Assembly: GCF_013170825.1 (NCBI RefSeq)
Contig: NZ_CP033365.1
Span: 5,716,001-5,780,000 of the forward strand
DNA length: 64,000 nt
DNA from: Mesorhizobium sp. NZP2298
GTDB lineage: Bacteria; Pseudomonadota; Alphaproteobacteria; Rhizobiales; Rhizobiaceae
Reading direction: 5' to 3'
The translations under genes were made by a program, and so were the position numbers. The notes beneath the pieces were generated by a model that had not been told where the DNA came from, did not search any database, and saw only the letters and a program-made list of their open reading frames with translations. Of this stretch, positions 53,893 to 61,069 are shown piece by piece (positions within the stretch are counted from its first letter, which is position 1; each line of letters opens with the position of its first letter).

Positions 53893-54875
53893 GCGGCACG
53901 CTCCGCGATCGCCTCACCGCAGATGATCCCGCGGTGCGCATTCATGTCGATGTTGCGGCCGGAGAGCAGAACCACCACCGGCCCTTTCGTCCTGACCTTG
54001 CCAGCGAGCAGCGCGGCGATGCCGACCGCGCCGGCGCCCTCGACGATCTCGCGCTCCTGTGCATAGGCATGGCGGATGCCGGCGGCGATCTCGTCCTCGC
54101 TGAGCAGGATGACGTCGTCGAGCAGGTCGCGGCACATGGCGAAGGTCAGCCTGTTGTCGAGGCCAATGCCGCCGCCGAGCGAATCCGCCAGCGTCGGCAG
54201 TTCCTCCACCAGGACAGGCCGGCCGGCATCGAGGCTCGCCTTCATCGCAGCACCACGCGCCATCGAGACGCCGATGACTTTTGTGCCTGGGCTGACGCCT
54301 TTGACGGCGGCAGCAACCCCTGAGGCCAGGCCACCGCCGGAGAGTTGCACAAGCACCATAGCGGCATCCGGAGCCTGCTCGATCATCTCCAGCCCGAGCG
54401 TGCCTTGCCCGGCGATGATGGCGGGATGATCGAAGGGCGGCAGCATGACCAGCCCCTCCTGCGCCACCAGCCGCTCGACCTCATGCTGCGCGTCGTCCTG
54501 GCTGTTGCCGACGATGCGGACCTCTGCGCCGAGTCGGCGGATCTCGTCCAGCTTGTTCTGGGGCACCAGACGCGACATGCAGATCACGGCGCGCATGCCT
54601 TCGAGTTTCGCCGCGTGCGCTAGAGCCCGACCGTGATTGCCGGTCGAGGCAGCAACGACACCGCGCGTCCTCTCTTCCGCGCTCAGCGAAGCGACGGCAT
54701 TCGAGACGCCGCGCAGCTTGAAACTACCGGTGATCTGGCGGTGCTCGAGCTTGAGGTAAACCGGCACGCCAAAGCGTTGCGAAAGGCTCTGGGACGTGAC
54801 GGTTGGTGTCCGCTCGACCTTGTTGTGAATTCGCTCGCGCGCGGCACTAATATCGCTCAGCATCACTGTCGCCAT
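53889..54875 (-). CDS. eutB: hydroxyectoine utilisation dehydratase EutB (threonine dehydratase-like, PLP)
   Basis: A 328-residue fold-type II PLP enzyme. The PLP Lys is Lys53 in TGSFKLRGVSNA, with the phosphate loop at QLSGGGLASG and the STGNHG motif (AASTGNHGRALAHAAK). It resembles threonine dehydratase without the regulatory domain. In hydroxyectoine use it would eliminate the hydroxyl group, together with EutC. It begins five bases after eutA and overlaps eutC by four. Confidence 0.9.
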   Translation of the reverse strand: MATVMLSDISAARERIHNKVERTPTVTSQSLSQRFGVPVYLKLEHRQITGSFKLRGVSNAVASLSAEERTRGVVAASTGNHGRALAHAAKLEGMRAVICMSRLVPQNKLDEIRRLGAEVRIVGNSQDDAQHEVERLVAQEGLVMLPPFDHPAIIAGQGTLGLEMIEQAPDAAMVLVQLSGGGLASGVAAAVKGVSPGTKVIGVSMARGAAMKASLDAGRPVLVEELPTLADSLGGGIGLDNRLTFAMCRDLLDDVILLSEDEIAAGIRHAYAQEREIVEGAGAVGIAALLAGKVRTKGPVVVLLSGRNIDMNAHRGIICGEAIAERAA

Positions 54876-54880
54876 GATCG

Positions 54881-55660
54881 TCAGTCGCGCGGCAAAGGCA
54901 GCGTCATCAGACGGCCGAATTCAGGATGGGCTGTGTCGTCGCCACACAGCCGCAAACAATTCCAGGCGCTGGCCTGATTGCTGGTGACCACCGGGCGTCC
55001 GATCGCCTGTTCCATCCCAGTGACGGCAAGCGCACCGCGCAGCGCCGTGCAGGACACGAACAGCGCTTCCGCGCTCGCATCGGTCGTCTGGCGCGCGAGA
55101 TCGATAAGCGCCGCTGGCGGAATGCGCGCCATCTCGCGATCGTCCTCCAAGCCGAGACAGGTGAAGCTGGCGATCTCGAAGCCACGCGCCGCGAAATACG
55201 TCGCCATCGGCCTGGAGGTTTCGACCGTGTAGGGCGTCAGAATGCTGATGCGACGCACGCCGAAGGCGTTCAGCCCGCGCACGCCCGCCATCGGCGGCGT
55301 GACCACGGGAACCCCCGGCTTGGCGGCCTGGATCGCCACCTCGATCTCGGCATCGCCGATCACGACCGAAGCCGAGGTGCAGGAATAGCAGATCGCGTCG
55401 AGCTTCTCGTCGGGCAGGATCAGGGCAGCGCCTGACGTCAGCGCCGGCTGCATCTTGCGCAGGTTTTCCGGTGTTGTCGGATTGGCATAGGGGATGCGCG
55501 CGACATAGACGCCGATGCGCTCGCTCGCGACCATGCGGCGAAAGTCCGGTTCGCTGGTGTGATCCGTGGCCAGGATGATCAGGCCGATACGCTGGTCGAG
55601 CGGACGATCATCGAGCAATGGCCGCTTCGGATGGACTGTGATTTCGGGCAAGGGTTTCAT
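54881..55660 (-). CDS. eutA: ectoine utilisation protein EutA (Asp/Glu racemase / maleate isomerase-like)
   Basis: A 259-residue protein of the aspartate/glutamate racemase and arylmalonate decarboxylase group. Both catalytic Cys residues are seen: CYSCTSAS (about residue 91-95) and FVSCTALRG (about 200). The C-terminal PVVTSNQASAWNCLRLCG is characteristic of EutA and maleate cis-trans isomerases. It may invert a stereocentre of hydroxyectoine. It follows ehuD by three bases, so transport and catabolic genes form one operon. Confidence 0.9.
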   Translation of the reverse strand: MKPLPEITVHPKRPLLDDRPLDQRIGLIILATDHTSEPDFRRMVASERIGVYVARIPYANPTTPENLRKMQPALTSGAALILPDEKLDAICYSCTSASVVIGDAEIEVAIQAAKPGVPVVTPPMAGVRGLNAFGVRRISILTPYTVETSRPMATYFAARGFEIASFTCLGLEDDREMARIPPAALIDLARQTTDASAEALFVSCTALRGALAVTGMEQAIGRPVVTSNQASAWNCLRLCGDDTAHPEFGRLMTLPLPRD

Positions 55661-55663
55661 CGG

Positions 55664-56323
55664 TTACCTCTCGATCTTGCCGTAACGACGCTCCAGCCAG
55701 CGCAGCAGCACGACCGAACAAAGACTGATGGCGAGGAAGAAGGCGCCGACCAGCGTGATCGGCTCCAGATAACGATAGTAGGTGTTGGCGACGCTTTTCG
55801 CCTGGTTCATCAGCTCCAGCACGGTGATCGCCGAGAGCAGCGGCGTCTCCTTGAACATGGCGATGAAATAATTGGCCAGCGCGGGGATCATCGGTGGGAT
55901 GGCCTGCGGGATGATGATGTGCGTCCAGGTCTGCCTGGCGTTGAGGTTGCAGGCCTTGGCGGCCTCCCACTGGCCGCGCGGCACGTTTTCGATGCCGGCG
56001 CGATAGACCTCCGCCGTGTAGGTGCCGTAATGCAGCCCGAGCCCGATGACACCGGCAACCAGCGGCGGCAGAAGAATGCCGATGTCGGGCAGCACATAGA
56101 AGATGAAATAGAGTTGCACCAGGAGCGGTGTGCCGCGGATGAATTCGGCCGCCCAGCCGACGGTACGCGACAGCACCTTGTTGGGCGAGCGGCGCGCCAG
56201 CGCGATGCCCAGCCCGACGATCGCCGCCAGCACCGAGCCGAGCAGCGTCGCCAGGATGGTGATCTTCACCCCCTGGATCATCGTCGGCAGGATCTGCCGG
56301 ACAAAATCCCAATCCCAATCCAT
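55664..56323 (-). CDS. ehuD: ectoine/hydroxyectoine ABC transporter permease EhuD
   Basis: A 219-residue permease of the polar-amino-acid (HisM/GlnP) family. The EAA loop reads WEAAKACNLNARQTWTHIII and the RGTPLLVQLYFIFYVLPDIG block is typical. It pairs with EhuC. The gap to ehuC is 33 bases. Confidence 0.92.
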   Translation of the reverse strand: MDWDWDFVRQILPTMIQGVKITILATLLGSVLAAIVGLGIALARRSPNKVLSRTVGWAAEFIRGTPLLVQLYFIFYVLPDIGILLPPLVAGVIGLGLHYGTYTAEVYRAGIENVPRGQWEAAKACNLNARQTWTHIIIPQAIPPMIPALANYFIAMFKETPLLSAITVLELMNQAKSVANTYYRYLEPITLVGAFFLAISLCSVVLLRWLERRYGKIER

Positions 56324-56356
56324 CAGCGAACCTTGGCCATCAGCGCGCCCCGGCCA

Positions 56357-57016
56357 TCAGACACGCACTCCGTCAAGGCCGCGCGCCATGCGGCGCTCCA
56401 GCGAGCGCACGCCCCATGAGATGAGCAGCGCCAGGATGAAATAGATGACCAGAATGGTGGCGAAGGGCACCATGGTGTTGCCGGTCTGGGCGCGCACCAC
56501 CTGCGCCTGGAAGGTGAGATCCGCGAGCGAGATCAGCGAGACCACCGACGTCGCCTTGAGCAATTCGATGACGTTGTTGCCGAAGGTCGGCAGCATCACC
56601 AGAAATGCCTGCGGCAGGATGACATGGCGCAAGCCTTGCCAGCGGCCGAGATTGAGCGCGATGCAGGCTTCATGTTGTTCGCGGCCGATCGATTGCACGG
56701 CGCCACGCACCACTTCGGCGGCATAGGCGCCGACATTCAAGCCGAGCGCCAGCACGCCGGCCTGGAGCGGGGTCAGTTCGAAACCCACCAAGGGCAACAC
56801 GAAATAGGCGAAGAACAGCTGCACGAAGATCGAGGTGCCGCGGAAGAATTCTATGTAGGCGGTGGCAAGCGCGCGCAGCGCGAAGAAGCGCGACAGCCGC
56901 CCCATGCCGGCAAGAAAGGCCATCACAAGGGCAAGCACCGACCCCATCAGCGTCAGCTCGATGGTGACAAGCGCTCCCTGCAATATCAGGCCGAAATAGC
57001 CGGACCACTGGGTCAT
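56357..57016 (-). CDS. ehuC: ectoine/hydroxyectoine ABC transporter permease EhuC
   Basis: A 219-residue permease of the same family. ATG 57016 (MTQWSGYFGLILQGALVTIE) gives the usual short N-terminus and the same length as EhuD; a longer frame would run back through the intergenic repeat. Family blocks are FFRGTSIFVQLFFAYFVLP and the EAA loop HEACIALNLGRWQGLRHVIL. Confidence 0.92.
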   Translation of the reverse strand: MTQWSGYFGLILQGALVTIELTLMGSVLALVMAFLAGMGRLSRFFALRALATAYIEFFRGTSIFVQLFFAYFVLPLVGFELTPLQAGVLALGLNVGAYAAEVVRGAVQSIGREQHEACIALNLGRWQGLRHVILPQAFLVMLPTFGNNVIELLKATSVVSLISLADLTFQAQVVRAQTGNTMVPFATILVIYFILALLISWGVRSLERRMARGLDGVRV

Positions 57017-57078
57017 TCGATTAGAGGTTCCAACGTTAGGCAGATGGGGGGCAGCGCGAACCAAGCAGAGCATGGCGC

Positions 57079-57131
57079 CGCCCCTCATCCGTCACTTCGT
57101 GACACCTTCTCCCCGTGAACGGGGAGAAGGC
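57079..57131. repeat. rhizobial palindromic repeat between ehuB and ehuC
   Basis: A small hairpin GTCAC-TTC-GTGAC (57091-57103) is followed by CCTTCTCCCCGT (57105-57116) and ACGGGGAGAAGG (57119-57130), a perfect twelve-pair stem. The whole has the same layout as the element at 42663-42718. On the transcribed (minus) strand it begins six bases after the ehuB stop, so it may protect the ehuB message or reduce read-through into ehuC. Confidence 0.75.
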
Positions 57132-57136
57132 AAAAA

Positions 57137-57988
57137 TCACTTCACCGCGCAGAGCTTGTCGCGCGTCGTCGACATCGCGGCCGCGGCCGAGAAGCCGTAG
57201 GGCTCGATGATCTTGGCGAACTCGCCCGACTTCTTCATCTTGGCGAGCTCGACGTCAAAGGCATCGCGCAGCGCCTCGTCGCCCTTCTTGAAGGCGGCGC
57301 CATCGCAATAGACCGGCGCGCCCTGCACCGGCGCGATGACCTCGAGGTTCGGATCATTGGCCTTTTTCATCAGATCGTTGATCGACAGGACCGGCAGCGA
57401 GTAAGCGTCGATGCGGCCATCCTGTACCATCTTCAGGCCGCTCTGGCCGTCCGGCACGACGATGACGCGTTCGCGCGGTACGCCGGCGTTGAGCGCCAGT
57501 TTCTCCTCGGTGCCACCGCCGGGCGCGCCGATGGTGGCTGATGTGTCCTTCGCAACGTCCTCGTAGCTCTTGAAGCCCTTCGGATTGCCCTTCTTCACCA
57601 GCATCGCCTCGGCGTCGCACAGCACCGGCTCGGAATAGGCGACCGCGGCGCAACGCTCCGGCTTCATGAACAAGCCGGCGGTGACGACGTCGAAGCGACC
57701 GGCCTGCAGACCGGGGATCATGGCGCCATATTCCGAGATCGAGGCGACGACATCGGCGACGCCAAGCCGCTTGAAGATCTCACGCGCCACGTCGGGCGCG
57801 GCGCCCGAAACCTTGCCGTCGGCGGCGACCGCCGTATAGGGCGGTTCATTGGCGATGGCGAGACGGGCGAAGCCCTGCGACTTGAGCTGCTCGAGCTTGC
57901 TGTCGTCGGCCGAGCCCGGAATCGAGGCGGCCAGGACTGCCGTCAGTGCAAGGCCGGCGACGCCGGCCAGAATGCCAAGTTTCTTCAT
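57137..57988 (-). CDS. ehuB: ectoine/hydroxyectoine ABC transporter substrate-binding protein EhuB
   Basis: A 283-residue family 3 binding protein with a Sec signal peptide (LGILAGVAGLALTAVLAASIPGSA). The mature start LEQLKSQGFARLAIANEPPY and FDVVTAGLFMKPERC are typical. It has an odd late pair of Cys residues in CAAVAYSEPVLCDAEAM. ATG 57988 is preferred over a TTG three codons earlier because AAGGAG sits nine bases before it. A duplicated CAAAACCAAGA lies just upstream of the ribosome site. Confidence 0.92.
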   Translation of the reverse strand: MKKLGILAGVAGLALTAVLAASIPGSADDSKLEQLKSQGFARLAIANEPPYTAVAADGKVSGAAPDVAREIFKRLGVADVVASISEYGAMIPGLQAGRFDVVTAGLFMKPERCAAVAYSEPVLCDAEAMLVKKGNPKGFKSYEDVAKDTSATIGAPGGGTEEKLALNAGVPRERVIVVPDGQSGLKMVQDGRIDAYSLPVLSINDLMKKANDPNLEVIAPVQGAPVYCDGAAFKKGDEALRDAFDVELAKMKKSGEFAKIIEPYGFSAAAAMSTTRDKLCAVK

Positions 57989-58005
57989 TGTTCCCAACTC
58001 CTTGT

Positions 58006-58056
58006 TCTTGGTTTTGTCATCTTGGTTTTGATTGAGGGACGGCTTCGCCTTCCCTC
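58006..58056 (-). promoter_or_regulatory. ehuA-ehuB intergenic hairpin and tandem CAAAACCAAGA boxes
   Basis: On the transcribed strand, after the ehuA stop, an imperfect hairpin GAGGGA-x-GGC-TTC-GCC-x-TCCCTC-like (58034-58056) is followed by two exact copies of CAAAACCAAGA (58020-58030 and 58006-58016) and then by the ehuB AAGGAG site. An unstructured, repeated A/C-rich leader next to a ribosome site is suited to enhancing translation or to small-RNA control; neither is shown. Confidence 0.45.
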
Positions 58057-58067
58057 GGGCATGGCGG

Positions 58068-58853
58068 TCAGACGCGGTGTCCGGCCGCGATGATCTTCTT
58101 CAGGAAGCCTTGCGTGCGCTCCTGTTTGGGATGGCGGAAAATCTCGTCGGGCTTGCCTTCCTCGACGATCTTGCCGCGATCGAAGAACAGCACCCGGTCA
58201 GCGAAATCGTGGGCGAAGCCCATCTCATGAGTGACCAGCAGCATGGTCATGTCGGTCTCGGCGCAGAGCCGCCACAAGACGTTCAACACCTCCTCCACCA
58301 GCTCCGGATCGAGCGCCGATGTCACCTCGTCGAACAGCATGATCTTGGGCTGCGGAGCGAGTGCCCTGGCGATCGCCACGCGCTGCTTCTGGCCGCCGGA
58401 CAGTTGCGCCGGCATCGCCTTGGCCTTGTCGGCCATGCCGACCATGTCGAGCAGCTCCATCGCCCTCTTCTCGGCGGCGGCGCGCGGCGTGCCCTTGGTC
58501 AGCATCGGCGCCAGCGTCACATTGTCGATGACGCTCTTGTGTGGAAACAGGTTGAACAGCTGGAAGACCATGCCGATCTTCTGGCGCATCCGCGCCAGAT
58601 GCCGCTCGTCGGCCGGCAGCAACTGGCCGTTGCGCTCCATGTGGTAGAGATGCTCGCCCTCGATCTGGATGTGACCGCCGTCGATGCGCTCCAGTGTCAT
58701 CAGGATGCGCAGGATCGTGGTCTTGCCCGAGCCGGAGGGGCCGATCAGCGCCAGCTTCTCGCGCGGCATGACCTGCATCGACAGCCCGTCCAGCACCTTG
58801 AAGGCTCCGAAGCTCTTCGAAATGGCATCGACCTTGATGATGGGTGCGGACAA
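58068..58853 (-). CDS. ehuA: ectoine/hydroxyectoine ABC transporter ATP-binding protein EhuA
   Basis: A 261-residue ATPase of the polar-amino-acid family. Walker A is GPSGSGKTT, the signature [15 protein letters not shown], Walker [13 protein letters not shown] and the switch His lies in VTHEMGFAH. It is the first gene of the ehuABCD-eutABCDE operon, 125 bases downstream of enuR on the same strand; that gap contains a long direct repeat. Confidence 0.94.
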   Translation of the reverse strand: MSAPIIKVDAISKSFGAFKVLDGLSMQVMPREKLALIGPSGSGKTTILRILMTLERIDGGHIQIEGEHLYHMERNGQLLPADERHLARMRQKIGMVFQLFNLFPHKSVIDNVTLAPMLTKGTPRAAAEKRAMELLDMVGMADKAKAMPAQLSGGQKQRVAIARALAPQPKIMLFDEVTSALDPELVEEVLNVLWRLCAETDMTMLLVTHEMGFAHDFADRVLFFDRGKIVEEGKPDEIFRHPKQERTQGFLKKIIAAGHRV

Positions 58854-58908
58854 ATGAATTTCCCCGTGCTGGAGAAGCCTGTGCCCTTAACGATGCGGAA
58901 CGAGCCAA

Positions 58909-58944
58909 ATCATGTCAATTAGGAAAATAATATCATGACAATTA
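58909..58944. promoter_or_regulatory. candidate EnuR operator: 13-base direct repeat before ehuA
   Basis: ATCATGTCAATTA (58909-58921) and ATCATGACAATTA (58932-58944) match at 12 of 13 positions and lie 23 bases apart, about two helical turns. MocR-family regulators such as GabR and PdxR bind direct repeats of this kind. The position, 56-91 bases before the ehuA start, suits a promoter operator. Confidence 0.6.
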
Positions 58945-58978
58945 TTCTGATTCCGCACAATTTCGAAGCATAGTCGGC

Positions 58979-60364
58979 CTAAATCGCCAGCAGCAGATGC
59001 TCCGGATCGCCAAGCAAGAGCTTGGTGACAACGCCGAGACCGGCGCGCAGTTCCCCTTCGGTGGTCGAGCCCAGCGAGATACGGACCGCCGGATGCCACG
59101 GCGCATCCGAAATGCGGAAAGATGTGCCAGGGGCGATCGCCACGCCCTGCAGCCGGGCCTGGGCGACAAAGCCCTCCTCGGCGCGGTCGTCGGGCAGCTG
59201 CAGCCAGACGTGCAGCCCGTCGCGCCGTGCGCGATAGTCAATCCCGGCAAGCACCTCCGCTGCGATATCCTGCCGCCGCCGCAGGGCCGTGCGCTGCCAG
59301 CGGACGAGTTCCATCGCGGTGCCGTCTGTCACCCATTTGGTGGCGATCTCGGCCACCAGCGGCGTGGCCATCCAGTTGGAGACCAGGTGCCGGTTGGCGA
59401 CGGCGGCGACATAGCGGTCGGGCGCGGCGAGATAGCCGATGCGCAGACCTGGCACGGTGATCTTGGTGAAGGAGGTGACGTAGAGCGTGCGCTCCGGGGC
59501 AAAGGCAGCGACCGGCGGCGGCCGGTCCTCGACCAACGGCCCTAGTACATCGTTCTCGATGATGGCGATGTCATGCTTGCGCGCGACCGCGGCGATCTCG
59601 GCGCGTCGAGCCGCATCCATCAGCGTTGCCGTCGGATTGATCACCGAAGGCTGCACAAACACGGCGCGGATGTCGGAAAGCCGGCAGGCCTCGTCCAGCG
59701 CTTCCGGGATCAGGCCATTGTCGTCGATCGGCAGGCCTTCGAGGTTGAAGCCGAGATAGCGCGCCAGGGGCACCAGCGTGTGATGGCCGATCGCCTCGGT
59801 GGCGACGGTCGATCCCGGCGGCGCCACGCTCATCAGCGCCACCGTCATGCCGGCGGTGGCGCCGTTGGTCAGGCTGATATTCTGCGCGGAGGCATCGAGC
59901 CCGCACAGTTTCAGCCATTCGACCGCCACGGCACGGTGGCGCGGAAACACCATATTCGGCCGGAAGGATAGCGCCGAACTCGACGGCAGGTTTTCGGCGA
60001 GCCACCCCAATGCCTGCTTCAACCGCTCCAGATGCATCGGCTCGCAGACCGGCTTCAGGATGGAAAGGTCGATGACCTCGCCAAGACGCTCCGGCAGATA
60101 GGGCGGTTCCGGTTCGCGGCGCTGCGTCTGGACAAAGCTGCCACGGCCGATCTCGCCCGAAATCAGGCCGCGCCGGATCAGTTCCTCATAGGCGCGGCTG
60201 ACCGTTTGCACCGACAGTTTGAGGTCATCGGCCAGCCGGCGATGCGTGGGCAGACGGGCGCCATTGGCAAGACGCCCGTCATGGATGGCGCGCGCGAACT
60301 GGTCGGCCAGCGATTGATAGGCTGGCCGCCGGATGAGCGCGGGATCTGGTTGCCACAATGTCAT
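58979..60364 (-). CDS. enuR: ectoine catabolism regulator EnuR (MocR/GabR-type, GntR plus aminotransferase domain)
   Basis: A 461-residue fusion of an N-terminal GntR winged helix (about residues 15-80: AYQSLADQFARAIHDGRLAN, LPTHRRLADDLKLSVQTVSR) and a class I aminotransferase-like domain. The PLP Lys is Lys301 in YVTSFTKITVPGLRIGYL, the place expected for EnuR (Lys302 in the Ruegeria protein). EnuR represses ectoine-use genes until PLP-bound intermediates such as diaminobutyrate derivatives relieve it. It lies between the ehu-eut operon and the divergent doeX gene, so it can control both sides. Confidence 0.9.
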   Translation of the reverse strand: MTLWQPDPALIRRPAYQSLADQFARAIHDGRLANGARLPTHRRLADDLKLSVQTVSRAYEELIRRGLISGEIGRGSFVQTQRREPEPPYLPERLGEVIDLSILKPVCEPMHLERLKQALGWLAENLPSSSALSFRPNMVFPRHRAVAVEWLKLCGLDASAQNISLTNGATAGMTVALMSVAPPGSTVATEAIGHHTLVPLARYLGFNLEGLPIDDNGLIPEALDEACRLSDIRAVFVQPSVINPTATLMDAARRAEIAAVARKHDIAIIENDVLGPLVEDRPPPVAAFAPERTLYVTSFTKITVPGLRIGYLAAPDRYVAAVANRHLVSNWMATPLVAEIATKWVTDGTAMELVRWQRTALRRRQDIAAEVLAGIDYRARRDGLHVWLQLPDDRAEEGFVAQARLQGVAIAPGTSFRISDAPWHPAVRISLGSTTEGELRAGLGVVTKLLLGDPEHLLLAI

Positions 60365-60376
60365 GACTTATTAGAG

Positions 60377-60406
60377 ATCGAAATCAGTGCAATTGACAAT
60401 CGAAAT
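60377..60406. promoter_or_regulatory. candidate operator between enuR and doeX: repeated ATCGAAAT
   Basis: In the 83-base divergent region, ATCGAAAT occurs at 60377-60384 and 60399-60406, 22 bases apart. Between them AATTGACA (60391-60398) matches, on the other strand, the TGTCAATT core of the ehuA repeat. Together these make a likely MocR-type operator for enuR and doeX. Confidence 0.5.
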
Positions 60407-60447
60407 AATGCGCCATCATGCTACCGTGGACGAAAAAGTGGGCTCTG

Positions 60448-60939
60448 ATGACTGCAGCGAAACTCGACGCGATCGACCTCAAAATCCTGGACGCCATCCA
60501 GCGCGACGGGCGCATCACCAAGCTGGCGCTGGCCGAGCAGGTGGGGCTGTCGCCGACGCCGTGCTGGATGCGGCTGCGCAAGCTGGAAAAGGCCGGCATC
60601 GTTTCGGGCTATCACGCCCGGATCGCCATGCGCGTCGTGGCGCCGGTCGCCACCGTGCTGATGGAGGTGACGCTTGCCAGCCACCGCCAGGCTGATTTCG
60701 ACCGCTTCGAGCGCGTCATCCGCGACATCCCCGAGATCGTTGCCTGCTGGTCGGTGGGTGGCGGCGTCGATTATCTGCTGAAGGTGATGGCGCGCGACAT
60801 CGATGCCTACCAGCGGCTGGTCGACGGCTTGCTCGAGCGCGAGATCGGGATCGACCGCTATTTCACCTACATCGTGACCAAGACGGTGAAGGAAGAGATC
60901 GTGCTTCCCATCGCCGAGTTGCTGCCGGCGTCGCCGTAG
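60448..60939 (+). CDS. doeX: Lrp/AsnC-family regulator DoeX
   Basis: A 163-residue Lrp/AsnC protein. The N-terminal helix-turn-helix is LDAIDLKILDAIQRDGRITK and LALAEQVGLSPTPCWMRLRK; the C-terminal RAM domain has VACWSVGGGVDYLLKVMARD. ATG 60448 gives the normal N-terminus; an ATG ten codons earlier has no ribosome site. DoeX is a regulator of ectoine-degradation genes in Halomonas and is linked to eut genes elsewhere. It stands first in a probable doeX-doeC-doeD series. Confidence 0.88.
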   Translation: MTAAKLDAIDLKILDAIQRDGRITKLALAEQVGLSPTPCWMRLRKLEKAGIVSGYHARIAMRVVAPVATVLMEVTLASHRQADFDRFERVIRDIPEIVACWSVGGGVDYLLKVMARDIDAYQRLVDGLLEREIGIDRYFTYIVTKTVKEEIVLPIAELLPASP

Positions 60940-60972
60940 TGCCGGAGAGATCGTCTGCGGAGGCGGCACAAT

Positions 60973-60987
60973 AGAGAGAATCTCTCT
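60973..60987. promoter_or_regulatory. dyad AGAGAGA-A-TCTCTCT before doeC
   Basis: A perfect seven-base inverted repeat around one base lies in the 130-base gap between doeX and doeC. The one-base centre suits a protein-binding site rather than a hairpin. The gap otherwise contains the GGGAGG ribosome site of doeC and no gene. Confidence 0.35.
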
Positions 60988-61069
60988 CCTTCAGGACGCC
61001 CAAACAGCCTCTCTGTCTGCGCATGGCGGATAGTCTTCCCGTACCAGTCCGAACCGGGAGGCCTCGACC

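Noticed and set aside
58979-60364. The GntR/aminotransferase fusion as a catabolic transaminase
   Set aside because: The N-terminal winged helix, total length and genome position fit the regulator EnuR; the separate transaminase DoeD is at 62601-63980.
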